Positions 1 through 7,404 are shown, counted from the first letter of the stretch. The stretch is 11,224 bases of DNA from an uncultured Treponema sp. (GCA_947167745.1 CAMVJE010000046.1:1-11224); one strand, 5' to 3'. Program-made: numbers and translations. Notes: generated by a model from the letters alone, not told the origin.

Positions 1-1
1 G

Positions 2-184
2 TTGGAAGATTTCTATACAGTAGATTGGTCAGAAACGGATGGAAGCGATGTAAAGCAGATTCTTGAAACATATTTTGAAAATATTCCTAACAACAGAAGT
101 GCAAATCAAAAGTTGTTTGATGATTGCGCAAAGATAAATAAGTATCAAAAAATGATTGCTTCAAAAATGCTTGAAGCGTGCTAG
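2..184 (+). CDS. C-terminal end of an unrecognised protein (cut by window edge)
   Basis: About 60 residues of an open frame enter from the left edge and stop at TAG 182-184. The first in-frame codon is a TTG with no visible ribosome binding site, so this is read as the tail of a longer gene and not as a complete small gene. The peptide is hydrophilic and probably helical, with several Lys/Asn/Asp residues and the ending KMLEAC. No family is recognisable from this piece. It lies 38 bases upstream of the first methyltransferase on the same strand and has the same AT-rich composition, so it may be an upstream member of the restriction-modification operon, such as a regulator or another defence gene. 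That role is a guess from position. Confidence 0.5.
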   Translation: MEDFYTVDWSETDGSDVKQILETYFENIPNNRSANQKLFDDCAKINKYQKMIASKMLEAC

Positions 185-200
185 AGGGAAGATTAAAGTT

Positions 201-221
201 ATGGATTGGCTGGTGAAGTAA
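201..221 (+). promoter_or_regulatory. Possible six-codon leader ORF ahead of the first methyltransferase
   Basis: ATG at 201 opens the mini-frame MDWLVK, which ends at TAA 219-221, one base before the methyltransferase ATG at 223. A purine-rich GAGGGA (184-189) lies about 11 bases upstream. The mini-frame also contains GGTGA (212-216), which can serve as the Shine-Dalgarno for the ATG at 223. Ribosomes ending here could restart on the methyltransferase. A chance short frame cannot be excluded. Confidence 0.25.
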
Positions 222-222
222 G

Positions 223-1296
223 ATGTCTGAAAAACTGAATTGTATAGATTTATTCTGTGGATGTGGTGGACTTAGTGAGGGGTTCAGACAGGCTGGTTTT
301 AATATAGTGGGTGGAATTGACTTCAATGAGCGAGCGATAGAAACTTATAATCATAATTTTAAAGGTGCAAAAGGAATTTGTTGTGACCTTTTGAAAATGG
401 ATAGAGATAAAATTATCGAAGAATTTGGCGATTTGAAAAAAATTGATGTAATTATAGGCGGTCCACCATGTCAGGGATTTTCATCTGCAAATAGATGGCA
501 AAAAGAAGCCTCTGACCCTAGAAATAAATTATTTTTTGAGTTTGTTAAATTTGTAGATTTAGCACAACCTAAAGCTGTTCTTATTGAAAATGTACGTGGT
601 ATTGTTACCAGAGATAATGGGTATGCAAAACAAAGAATTGAAGAAATTTTCCATGAACGAGGATATTTTATTACAAATCGAATTTTGGATGCCTCGGAAT
701 ATGGTGTTCCACAAAAACGTTTAAGAAATTTCTTTGTTGCAGTAAAAGATGGAGAATTTAATTTTGATGATATAAAAAAATCTGATAAACGTTACACAGT
801 AAAGGATGCTATTGGAGAATTATATAATCTTGAAAAAAATACTGCGGAACGAAAGGTAATACCAACACCACCACAAAATGATTATACTCGTTATTTAAGA
901 AGGGAGGATAGTCTTCTTGTAAATGATGAAATTAGATATCCAGCTGAAAAAGTACAGGAAAGAATCTCTTATGTACCACAAGGGGGAAATTGGCAAAATG
1001 TACCAGAACATTTATGGCCATCACAAAGAAATAATCGGCATTCTTCAGCTTACAAGCGATTGGATGAAAATGAAGTTTCAGTAACAATTGATACTGGAAA
1101 CAATCACAGTAATTACTTTCATCCGCTTTATAACAGATTGCCAACAATTAGAGAAGCCGCAAGATTGCAATCATTTCCTGATCAATTTGAGTTTATTGGA
1201 AGCCGTTCTGATCAATATCGACAAGTTGGAAATGCTGTGCCGCCACTTTTAGCAAAAGCAATAGCTTTAGAAATTTTAAGGAAGATTACAAAATGA
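223..1296 (+). CDS. DNA (cytosine-5) methyltransferase, first of a LlaJI-type pair
   Basis: This 357-residue enzyme transfers a methyl group from S-adenosylmethionine to C5 of cytosine in a specific DNA site, protecting host DNA from the partner nuclease. The C5-MTase motifs appear in order. The AdoMet loop DLFCGCGG is near residues 9-16, and the catalytic PPCQGF has Cys83. ENV is at 122-124 and QKRLR at 164-168. RLQSFPDQF is near 314-322 and GNAVPP at 336-341. The target-recognition stretch should lie between about 185 and 305. The start at ATG 223 has GGTGA (212-216) upstream. It overlaps the next methyltransferase by ATGA at 1293-1296 and is clearly paralogous to it. In the characterised LlaJI system two such enzymes serve one asymmetric site, one per strand. 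The actual target here cannot be read from the sequence. Confidence 0.95.
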   Translation: MSEKLNCIDLFCGCGGLSEGFRQAGFNIVGGIDFNERAIETYNHNFKGAKGICCDLLKMDRDKIIEEFGDLKKIDVIIGGPPCQGFSSANRWQKEASDPRNKLFFEFVKFVDLAQPKAVLIENVRGIVTRDNGYAKQRIEEIFHERGYFITNRILDASEYGVPQKRLRNFFVAVKDGEFNFDDIKKSDKRYTVKDAIGELYNLEKNTAERKVIPTPPQNDYTRYLRREDSLLVNDEIRYPAEKVQERISYVPQGGNWQNVPEHLWPSQRNNRHSSAYKRLDENEVSVTIDTGNNHSNYFHPLYNRLPTIREAARLQSFPDQFEFIGSRSDQYRQVGNAVPPLLAKAIALEILRKITK

Positions 1297-2336
1297 AAAA
1301 TAAGATAATAGATTTGTTTTGCGGATGCGGAGGCCTCAGTTATGGGTTTGAGATGGCAGGTTTCGAAGTTGCGCTTGCAATAGATATGTGGAACGATGCC
1401 ATAAAGACATTTAATCATAATCATAAAAATCAAGTTGCCTACTGTAAAGATATTCACGATTTAACAAAGGAATTTCTTGATGAGTTCAACGAGAAAGGAG
1501 ATATAGTCGGAATAATAGGGGGGCCGCCATGTCAAGGATTCAGTACAGTTGGACGAAGAGATGTAAATGATCCAAGAAATCATTTATATACTGAATATTG
1601 TCGAATTGTTGAAACAGTAAAACCAGATTTCTTTGTTATTGAGAATGTAAAGGGCTTACTTACATTAAGTGGTGGAGCATTTAGAGATGACATTCATACT
1701 AGGTTTGAAGCTCTTGGATATACAGTAAGAGATAAAGTTGTAAATGCAGCTGATTATGGAGTTCCTCAAAATCGTCAACGGGTTTTTTTTGTTGGATTAA
1801 AAGGAAAAGAATTCCATTTTCCAAAAGAGAATGCAGTTCATTTGACATGTTCCGATGCTCTTTCTGATATGCCAGATATTAATATTGAAAATGGCATGAT
1901 GGAGTTTATGAATTATACAAGAGAACCATCTAATGATTATCAAAGATATCTAAGAGAAGGCTCCAATGGTTTAAAAAATAATCAAATAACAGTTCATTCA
2001 GAACAAACAGTAAACATTATCAGTATGATTAAAGATGGAGGAAAAATAAAAGATTTACCACCTGAATATTGGAAAATTAGAAAATACAATAAAGCTTTTG
2101 AAAGAATGTCTGCAAATAGGCCATCGAATACAGTTGATACAGGACACCGTAATTACTTCCATTATTCTGAAAACAGAATCCCTACTGCAAGAGAGAATGC
2201 AAGACTTCAATCTTTTCCTGATAAATTTGAGTTTTTAGGAACAAAAGGTAGTCAGTATAAGCAAATTGGAAATGCTGTACCACCTTTATTAGCAAAAGCA
2301 ATAGCGGAAGCTATTAAGGAACAAATTAAGGAGTAG
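1293..2336 (+). CDS. DNA (cytosine-5) methyltransferase, second of a LlaJI-type pair
   Basis: This 347-residue C5-cytosine methyltransferase has the full motif series. DLFCGCGGLS is near residues 7-16, and GGPPCQGFS has catalytic Cys80. ENV is at 117-119, QNRQR at 159-163, RLQSFPDKF near 304-312 and GNAVPP at 326-331. It shares many blocks with the upstream enzyme, including NDY.RYLR and the TGH/TGN...NYFH region, so the pair arose by duplication. The middle differs, as expected if each modifies a different strand or half of the site. The start ATG 1293 overlaps the upstream stop (ATGA) and has AAGGAAG at 1278-1284, eight bases away. Its own end carries the ribosome binding site of the next gene. 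Together these features indicate one polycistronic message. Confidence 0.95.
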   Translation: MKNKIIDLFCGCGGLSYGFEMAGFEVALAIDMWNDAIKTFNHNHKNQVAYCKDIHDLTKEFLDEFNEKGDIVGIIGGPPCQGFSTVGRRDVNDPRNHLYTEYCRIVETVKPDFFVIENVKGLLTLSGGAFRDDIHTRFEALGYTVRDKVVNAADYGVPQNRQRVFFVGLKGKEFHFPKENAVHLTCSDALSDMPDINIENGMMEFMNYTREPSNDYQRYLREGSNGLKNNQITVHSEQTVNIISMIKDGGKIKDLPPEYWKIRKYNKAFERMSANRPSNTVDTGHRNYFHYSENRIPTARENARLQSFPDKFEFLGTKGSQYKQIGNAVPPLLAKAIAEAIKEQIKE

Positions 2337-2339
2337 TCT

Positions 2340-3059
2340 ATGGATTTAATTGGTTGTGGATGTATGGGCTTTTCTTTTACTAAAAAATATAAAAATGCAA
2401 TAATCAGTTTTTATGATGTAATTTCAGAAATGGAAGAGCAAGATTTCATATCATATCCAGACTTACAATCTCATATTGCTATAAAAGGGGTTAGTGAACC
2501 TTCAGAAGTTAGGATGTACATACCTTTTCTTATGAAAGCAAAAGTAATAAATCCGTTGAATTGTATTAAGAATTCAACAGGTTCTCGTATAAAAGGATTC
2601 AAAATAAATGATGATTTTTTTACGGAACAAGGTACTGAGTTTATAAAAATATTAAAATTAGACATGAACAAAGATTTACAAACTGATGAAGAGGTTATAA
2701 AAAAAATCGAATCATTATATCATAAAGCTGGTATGCGCTTACTGTTAGCTCTAACAGAATCAGAAGATTATATTTATAAAGAAATAATATTATTCTTAAA
2801 AAAATATAAGACAATTGATAAAAATGAGTTTTATATTTTAACGACATGCATAGAAAATTCTTATACCGATAAATTAGAAAATATAATAAAGGATTATAGA
2901 GATAATAAAATTGGAGAGATTCATATAGTACAAAATGTAAATGATTGGCAGTATTTGACAGGTACATTAGACCAACTTGGAATAATTGAACAAGATGAAA
3001 ATAAAAATTATATCTTAACAAGAGATGCTTTATCATTGGAGGTAAAAGAAAATGAATAA
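2340..3059 (+). CDS. Unrecognised protein with two possible winged-helix domains, inside the R-M operon
   Basis: This 239-residue protein was not assigned to a named family. The start ATG 2340 is supported by AAGGAG at 2328-2333, embedded in the last codons of the upstream methyltransferase. Residues ~15-95 have a helix-helix-strand look that would fit a winged-helix DNA-binding fold, ending around RIKGFKIND. Residues ~200-235 (DWQYLTGTLDQLGIIE then NYILT) look like a second, shorter winged helix. The middle is charged and helical. No signal peptide, membrane segment or nuclease motif is seen. It sits between the methylases and the AAA+ motor and overlaps the motor gene by 8 bases, so it is very likely co-translated with the restriction subunits. 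It could supply DNA recognition or control expression; both are inferences. It is one of the most AT-rich stretches of the window. Confidence 0.85.
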   Translation: MDLIGCGCMGFSFTKKYKNAIISFYDVISEMEEQDFISYPDLQSHIAIKGVSEPSEVRMYIPFLMKAKVINPLNCIKNSTGSRIKGFKINDDFFTEQGTEFIKILKLDMNKDLQTDEEVIKKIESLYHKAGMRLLLALTESEDYIYKEIILFLKKYKTIDKNEFYILTTCIENSYTDKLENIIKDYRDNKIGEIHIVQNVNDWQYLTGTLDQLGIIEQDENKNYILTRDALSLEVKENE

Positions 3060-4113
3060 TCAGACACTTACTAATTCAATGGCCACAGAAGCAAAAGAAC
3101 TTAGTGATTTACTTGCCAGAAAAAAAACGGATGAACCAAAATCAGAAAGATTACCTTATTCACATAATCGTATCATCTTCGGAGCCCCTGGTACTGGAAA
3201 AAGTCATTCGTTGGAACTGGATAGAAAAAATAATTTCGCTGATGATTGTTTTGAGCGTGTTACCTTCCATCCAAACTACAGTTATGCTCAATTCGTAGGC
3301 ACATACAAACCTGTTCAAGATTCCGCAGATGAAAATCAGATTAAATATGAATACATCCCTGGCCCATTCATGCGGATTTATGTGGCAGCAAAACAGAATC
3401 CATCGCAAAATTTCCTTCTACTCATTGAAGAAATAAACCGTGCAAATGTGGCAGCAGTATTCGGTGATGTGTTCCAGCTTCTTGACCGTGATGAAAATGG
3501 CAATTCTGAATATCCTGTGGCTGCGAGTGAGGATATAAAAAAATATCTTGCTAAAAATGGCATTCATGAAGATGAGCTGAAAATCCCCTCCAACATGTAT
3601 ATTTGGGCAACGATGAACAGTGCTGACCAAGGTGTTTTCCCTATGGATACGGCGTTTAAGCGAAGATGGGAGTTTGAATATATCGGAATTGATGAAAATG
3701 AAGATAAAGTAAAAGGCTATGAAATCCCAATCAGTGCAACAAAGAAAGTTAATTGGAATGACCTTCGAAAGGCTATAAACAACAAGTTGATTACGCTTGG
3801 AATTAATGAAGATAAACTTCTTGGTCCTTTCTTCCTTTCTAAAATAGTTTTGGATTCTGCTTTCGATAAAGGAATGGATTTTGTAAAGTTGTTTGAAAGC
3901 AAAGTGCTTATGTATCTCTTTGAAGATGCAGCAAAAATGAAAGCAAAGCAACTTTTTAATGTTGATGAAAGGAAATTCATTTATTCCGAAGTCTGTAAAA
4001 AGTTTGAGTTGGAAGGCTTAAAAGTGTTTAAATTCAACGAAGAAGATGTTGTTGAAGAACATGATATCGCAATCAAGAAAGATGATGCTCCGTCTGATGG
4101 ACAGTTATTCTAA
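3052..4113 (+). CDS. McrB-like AAA+ NTPase, restriction subunit R1 of LlaJI-type system
   Basis: This 353-residue AAA+ protein resembles the motor part of McrB. Walker A is GAPGTGKS (44-51). FVGTYKPV (81-88) and PGPF (103-106) are typical of the McrB clade. Walker B is LLLIEEINRAN (122-132). The sensor region reads MNSADQ (188-193), where E. coli McrB has MNTAD, a motif tied to its GTP use; whether GTP is used here is not certain. FKRRW (202-206) supplies likely arginine-finger residues. The N-terminus before Walker A is only about 40 residues, so the separate DNA-binding domain of E. coli McrB is absent. GGAGG at 3038-3042 precedes ATG 3052 by nine bases. By analogy with LlaJI it should assemble with the downstream nuclease to cut DNA lacking the methyl marks. 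The gene is visibly less AT-rich than its upstream neighbours. Confidence 0.9.
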   Translation: MNNQTLTNSMATEAKELSDLLARKKTDEPKSERLPYSHNRIIFGAPGTGKSHSLELDRKNNFADDCFERVTFHPNYSYAQFVGTYKPVQDSADENQIKYEYIPGPFMRIYVAAKQNPSQNFLLLIEEINRANVAAVFGDVFQLLDRDENGNSEYPVAASEDIKKYLAKNGIHEDELKIPSNMYIWATMNSADQGVFPMDTAFKRRWEFEYIGIDENEDKVKGYEIPISATKKVNWNDLRKAINNKLITLGINEDKLLGPFFLSKIVLDSAFDKGMDFVKLFESKVLMYLFEDAAKMKAKQLFNVDERKFIYSEVCKKFELEGLKVFKFNEEDVVEEHDIAIKKDDAPSDGQLF

Positions 4114-4145
4114 TTGTCGCATCACTGATACGACAATTCTTTTTT
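4112..4145 (+). terminator. Intrinsic-terminator-like hairpin between the motor and nuclease genes
   Basis: The arms AATTGTCG (4112-4119) and CGACAATT (4131-4138) pair perfectly. Within the loop ATC/GAT can add three more pairs beyond a C/A mismatch. A T-rich run (4140-4145, six T) follows. The hairpin begins inside the stop codon of the motor gene and ends 19 bases before the nuclease start. It should stop some, not necessarily all, transcripts before the nuclease gene. Confidence 0.65.
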
Positions 4146-4150
4146 ACGGT

Positions 4151-4168
4151 ATGGAGAATTGTGTTTGA
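4151..4168 (+). promoter_or_regulatory. Translation start region of the nuclease gene, with an overlapping five-codon frame
   Basis: GGAG at 4153-4156 lies eight bases before TTG 4165, which is the preferred start of the nuclease; another in-frame TTG at 4159 is too close to the GGAG. An out-of-frame ATG at 4151 opens MENCV and stops at TGA 4166-4168, overlapping the TTG start. The weak start codon and overlap fit low or coupled translation. The mini-frame has no clear ribosome binding site of its own. Confidence 0.4.
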
Positions 4169-6165
4169 AACCCTTTTATTTTCGTGAAGGCCGTCATTAT
4201 TCTTTTGCTCAATTGGAGAAAGTCTTTTCCTGCGACAAGGAAAAGACCAGGAAAAATATCGGCACTCTTAAAAAATACAATCTTCTCAAAACAGTCCGTA
4301 ACGACAAGCCAGAGTATTTCGACCTTTCCGACCAGGATATTGTTATTGGCGAAACTCCAGATGATTCGTCAGAGTTTTCCTATATTTTTGCTTTTGTCGG
4401 CGTTATTTTTTTGGATGATTTGGTTTTGCTATGCTATCCGAAGTACATCGACAACGATGAAAAACCTTTTGAAAAATTAAAGACTGTAATCAAGGTGATT
4501 GAAAAATATAATCAGAAAGAGCAGCTTGTTCATCTGTATAATGGTGAAGAAGAGAGCAAGCAGTTCAACCGCCTTGCCATTTCCCTTCATATTTTGCATG
4601 ACTATTTTGAAAACGGACTGTATTCAAATCAGGAAGAGGTTGTCGAGCTTAACGGAGAAGGGGAAATTCTTTGGGATAAGACAATCAATGAAACTTTTGC
4701 TTTCATAAAAAACAATACTCCATATTACCTTGACCTTTATACCCATGACAACACGCAGAATGATTTTGATTTTATTCGCTGTCTTCATGCGGCAATTGTT
4801 TCAACCTGTTCCCGGAATTTGAATAATGAGCGGCTTTTGGATTTGTTTGGTTTGTCAGAAGCGGAACTGACGGAAGAAACTCTTGAAGATTTTGGCGATG
4901 TTGATTACATAAAATATCGGCTTGAAAGGGAAATTAAAAATCAGTTTGTAACTCGAAAGCAGAATCTTTTAAAAACGCTTTATACTTATGTTTCGGAACA
5001 GTCTTCCAATCAAAGCGATGAATCTTTCAGCCTTTATGGAACAAATGCCTTTAATCTTGTTTGGGAAACAGCCTGCGGCGAGATGTTTGAAAACATGAAG
5101 TCGGAGCCGTTGAAAAATCTTGCCAGATGCGAACTGATTCCGATGAAGGAAAATTCCAGCGGCAGCCTTGCTGATTACATAGAAATCCCTGAGTGGATTA
5201 TTGACGGACAGAAAGTTTCTTATAAGGGCGACTTGATTCCTGATATTGTTACTTTTCGAAAAGAAGATTCCGGCAATACAGCAATGTACATTCTTGATGG
5301 AAAATATTATCTGCTATCTGTTTCGGACGGAAAGCTTTTTGGGAATCCGGGCATTCAAGATGTTGTAAAACAGTATGTGTATAACGCTTCCTTAAAATCT
5401 TTTATAGATACATTTCAGATTGGCGAAATTGCAAACGCTTTTTTGATTCCTGCTTTGGAAAGTGAAAGTGCAGAAAATCAGAATTATGGCGAGGTTCCCT
5501 ATTGGACAGCCCAACATTCGCCTTTTAATGAACTGCCGTCTGTTCAGGTAATAAAATTGCAGGCTCAGAAAGTATGGGATTTTTATCTTGGAACGCAAAC
5601 TGATAATGCACCGATTTTTAACCTGATTCAAAAATCTCCGACAAAAAACTATCTCTATCACAACGAAAATGACAATTCCATCATTCAGATTAACGACGGC
5701 AAAAAGCATATCCTTGTTGGATTTATGAGGAAGGATTATTTTGACACAGTTTGTTCTTTACGCGAAAAGGGCGAAAAAAGTTTTATATTCTATTTTAGAG
5801 CAACTGCTGATGATAAAGAATCTCAAAAGTTTATACGCTATCCGCTTCATCCATTTATAGACTCATGTTCTGAATTTATTGGTTATTCAAACGACAGAAA
5901 GCATTTTATTCACGGAACTTTGAGACAAGTTTATAAACGTTGCAGAATAGACGAAGTGACGGCCGAGCGGCTGTCTGCACTATTGCCTGTGAAAGCCAGA
6001 AATGCAAGGACATATTATATGGTTACCGTTGAAAACTGTTCTGAAGTTTCAAATATTCCGTATGAGGGAGTAATTTCTAGCAATGAAGATTTGAACCGCT
6101 TGATACGGGAAAATGGCTTGAACGATGTGCTGTCACGATATTCGCCCAAGGTGATTGATGTTTAA
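4165..6165 (+). CDS. LlaJI-family restriction endonuclease, subunit R2, with C-terminal extension
   Basis: This is a large nuclease subunit of 666 residues if TTG 4165 is used (668 from TTG 4159). The N-terminus (to about residue 45) looks like a winged helix. Residues ~70-480 match the style of LlaJI/McrC nucleases. A WETACGEMF helix lies near 300-308, followed by a PD-(D/E)XK-like site with IPDIV (Asp360) and LDGKYY (Asp378, Lys380). Residues ~485-666 form an extra region (HILVGFMRKDYFDTV, IFYFRAT, RYPLHPF) that I cannot place in the nuclease fold; it may be a separate recognition domain. It should act with the upstream AAA+ motor to cleave unmodified DNA. It is separated from that gene by a terminator-like hairpin, so it may be expressed at a lower level. 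Its last codons overlap the AAAGGAG used by the next open frame. Confidence 0.85.
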   Translation: MKPFYFREGRHYSFAQLEKVFSCDKEKTRKNIGTLKKYNLLKTVRNDKPEYFDLSDQDIVIGETPDDSSEFSYIFAFVGVIFLDDLVLLCYPKYIDNDEKPFEKLKTVIKVIEKYNQKEQLVHLYNGEEESKQFNRLAISLHILHDYFENGLYSNQEEVVELNGEGEILWDKTINETFAFIKNNTPYYLDLYTHDNTQNDFDFIRCLHAAIVSTCSRNLNNERLLDLFGLSEAELTEETLEDFGDVDYIKYRLEREIKNQFVTRKQNLLKTLYTYVSEQSSNQSDESFSLYGTNAFNLVWETACGEMFENMKSEPLKNLARCELIPMKENSSGSLADYIEIPEWIIDGQKVSYKGDLIPDIVTFRKEDSGNTAMYILDGKYYLLSVSDGKLFGNPGIQDVVKQYVYNASLKSFIDTFQIGEIANAFLIPALESESAENQNYGEVPYWTAQHSPFNELPSVQVIKLQAQKVWDFYLGTQTDNAPIFNLIQKSPTKNYLYHNENDNSIIQINDGKKHILVGFMRKDYFDTVCSLREKGEKSFIFYFRATADDKESQKFIRYPLHPFIDSCSEFIGYSNDRKHFIHGTLRQVYKRCRIDEVTAERLSALLPVKARNARTYYMVTVENCSEVSNIPYEGVISSNEDLNRLIRENGLNDVLSRYSPKVIDV

Positions 6166-6178
6166 AGGAGAAGGCACC

Positions 6179-6379
6179 ATGTACACACCGCCCTTTACCA
6201 TCAGCGCAAAAGCAATCAATCTTATCTCAGAAATATCTGCACAACTGGAGCGGTATGTTATTCGCATGGAACAGGCAGACGGTATCAGGCTTCGTAAGGT
6301 GAACCGCATGAAAACCATTCACGGAACGCTTGTAATCGGAGCGGATAAAAATGGCTGGTGGGAAGTAATCGAATCATGA
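6179..6379 (+). pseudogene. Truncated Fic protein N-terminus
   Basis: An intact 66-codon frame starts at ATG 6179 behind AAAGGAG (6164-6170). It reads like the first ~60 residues of a Fic-domain protein: YTPPFTISAKAINLISEIS near the start, then LRKVNRMKTIHGTLVI. In full-length Fic proteins this leads into the inhibitory (S/T)xxxE(G/N) motif, then several hundred residues including the HPFx catalytic motif. Here the match stops at TLVI; the Glu is replaced by Gly and the frame ends with GADKNGWWEVIES. No HPFx motif or other Fic sequence follows. The best reading is a deletion remnant at the right border of the restriction island. Because its ribosome binding site is good and its stop overlaps the Nudix start (ATGA), it may still be translated and couple expression of the Nudix gene. 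Confidence 0.7.
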
Positions 6380-6825
6380 AATCCCTCCCCGTAGTAGCCG
6401 CCATCATCTTCCGCACCTCACCCCAAGGCACTCGCTCCGTTTTTGCCACCCAGCGGGGGTACGGTGACTGGCGTGGTTTTTGGGAATTCCCCGGCGGAAA
6501 AATCGAATCTGGTGAAACGCCCCAAACTGCACTCCAGCGGGAAATCCGTGAGGAACTTGCGACAGAAATCACTGTGGGGGAGAAAATCGCTACGATTGAA
6601 TACGACTATCCGAGCTTTCATCTTTTCATGCAGTGTTTTGTCTGCGAGGTGGTGAGCGGAAAGCTTGAGCTTCTGGAGCATGAGAACGCGGTCTGGCTCA
6701 CGGCGGATAATCTGCATTCCGTTAAATGGTTGCCCGCAGATGAATTGATATTAGACAAAATTGAGATGCTTTTGCAGGGCAAAAAAATCGTAGGTGCGTC
6801 GAAAGATTTACACCCTTCCCACTGA
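6376..6825 (+). CDS. Nudix hydrolase (MutT-like)
   Basis: This 149-residue protein belongs to the MutT/CTP-pyrophosphohydrolase type of Nudix family, which hydrolyses nucleoside diphosphate-X compounds such as oxidised nucleotides. WEFPGGKIESGE (36-47) leads into the Nudix box, with Gly41, Glu47, Arg55, Glu56, Glu59 and Glu60 in the expected spacing. The conserved Gly after the EE pair is Ala62 here. A C-terminal WLPAD near the end is typical of MutT relatives that cleanse the nucleotide pool. ATG 6376 overlaps the stop of the Fic fragment by ATGA; a frame continuing upstream to GTG/ATG 6358 is less likely. The length is normal for the family. The true substrate cannot be decided from sequence. 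Confidence 0.9.
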   Translation: MKSLPVVAAIIFRTSPQGTRSVFATQRGYGDWRGFWEFPGGKIESGETPQTALQREIREELATEITVGEKIATIEYDYPSFHLFMQCFVCEVVSGKLELLEHENAVWLTADNLHSVKWLPADELILDKIEMLLQGKKIVGASKDLHPSH

Positions 6826-6870
6826 CGAAATCCTCCTGAAAAAAAGTGATTGCTTTCCGTCTGGGATATA

Positions 6871-6899
6871 TTGCATACAATCAAATTGTATCATATAAT
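6871..6899 (+). promoter_or_regulatory. Sigma-70-type promoter with embedded palindromic operator
   Basis: TTGCAT (6871-6876) and a perfect TATAAT (6894-6899) are separated by 17 bases. Between and over the -35 lies a perfect inverted repeat, ATACAAT (6875-6881) and ATTGTAT (6885-6891) with CAA between. A repressor bound there would block polymerase. The inner 15 bases, TACAATCAAATTGTA, are very like the operator style of OhrR, a MarR-family peroxide sensor; that comparison is from memory. It serves the flavodoxin gene starting 22 bases after the -10. Confidence 0.7.
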
Positions 6900-6921
6900 A
6901 TTCTTGGAACAGGAGAAAACT

Positions 6922-7404
6922 ATGGCAAATACAATCGTCATTTATTATTCCCTTGAAGGAAATGTTGATTTCGTGGCAAAGAAAATTGCCGAAAATCTTG
7001 GTGCGGACACCTACCGCATTGAAACGCTGAAAGAATACCCCAAAAAAGGACTTTTAAAATTCTTCCACGGCGGAAAAAATGTGATCTCAGGCGTAAAACC
7101 GGAACTCAAAGGCGAACTTCCTTCTCTGGAAGGCTACGACAAAATCATCATCGGTGCACCCGTCTGGGCGGCAAAACCCGCAGCTCCCCTCAACACTTTC
7201 TTCGACAAAGTAAATCTCTCCGGCAAAAAATGCTGTGCTTTTGCTTCCAGTGCCGGCGGAAACTCAAAAAAATGCCTTGAAATCATGGCAGCCGAAATTA
7301 CAAAAAAAGGCGGAACCGTTGCAGCCTGTGCGGAATTCACCAATCCCCTGAAAAAGCAGGAGGCTGCCCTTAAAACGATTGCTGAATTTACCGGAAAATT
7401 ATAA
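6922..7404 (+). CDS. Flavodoxin-family protein
   Basis: This 160-residue, soluble, single-domain flavodoxin-like protein should bind FMN and carry electrons or reduce small substrates in the cytoplasm. YYSLEGNVDFVAKKIAE (residues ~8-24) is the FMN phosphate loop, with SLEGN in place of the common S/TxTGN. IIIGAPVWAAKPAAP (~74-88) and FASSAGGNSKK (~111-121) are the other FMN-contact loops. AGGAG (6911-6915) lies six bases before ATG 6922, and a strong promoter with an embedded palindrome lies just upstream, so the gene is a separately controlled unit. It belongs to the flavodoxin families of about 150-180 residues and not to the long NrdI or FldA types. The physiological partner is not evident. 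Confidence 0.85.
   Translation: MANTIVIYYSLEGNVDFVAKKIAENLGADTYRIETLKEYPKKGLLKFFHGGKNVISGVKPELKGELPSLEGYDKIIIGAPVWAAKPAAPLNTFFDKVNLSGKKCCAFASSAGGNSKKCLEIMAAEITKKGGTVAACAEFTNPLKKQEAALKTIAEFTGKL

Noticed and set aside
3418..3951. Long minus-strand open frame opposite the AAA+ gene
   Set aside because: It lies wholly opposite a gene with clear McrB motifs, has no ribosome binding site and reads as low-complexity Phe/Ile/Lys; it is a by-product of plus-strand codon use.
6358..6375. Upstream start for the Nudix protein
   Set aside because: The ATG at 6376 overlaps the preceding stop and places the first beta strand at the usual distance from the N-terminus; the added residues do not look like part of the fold.
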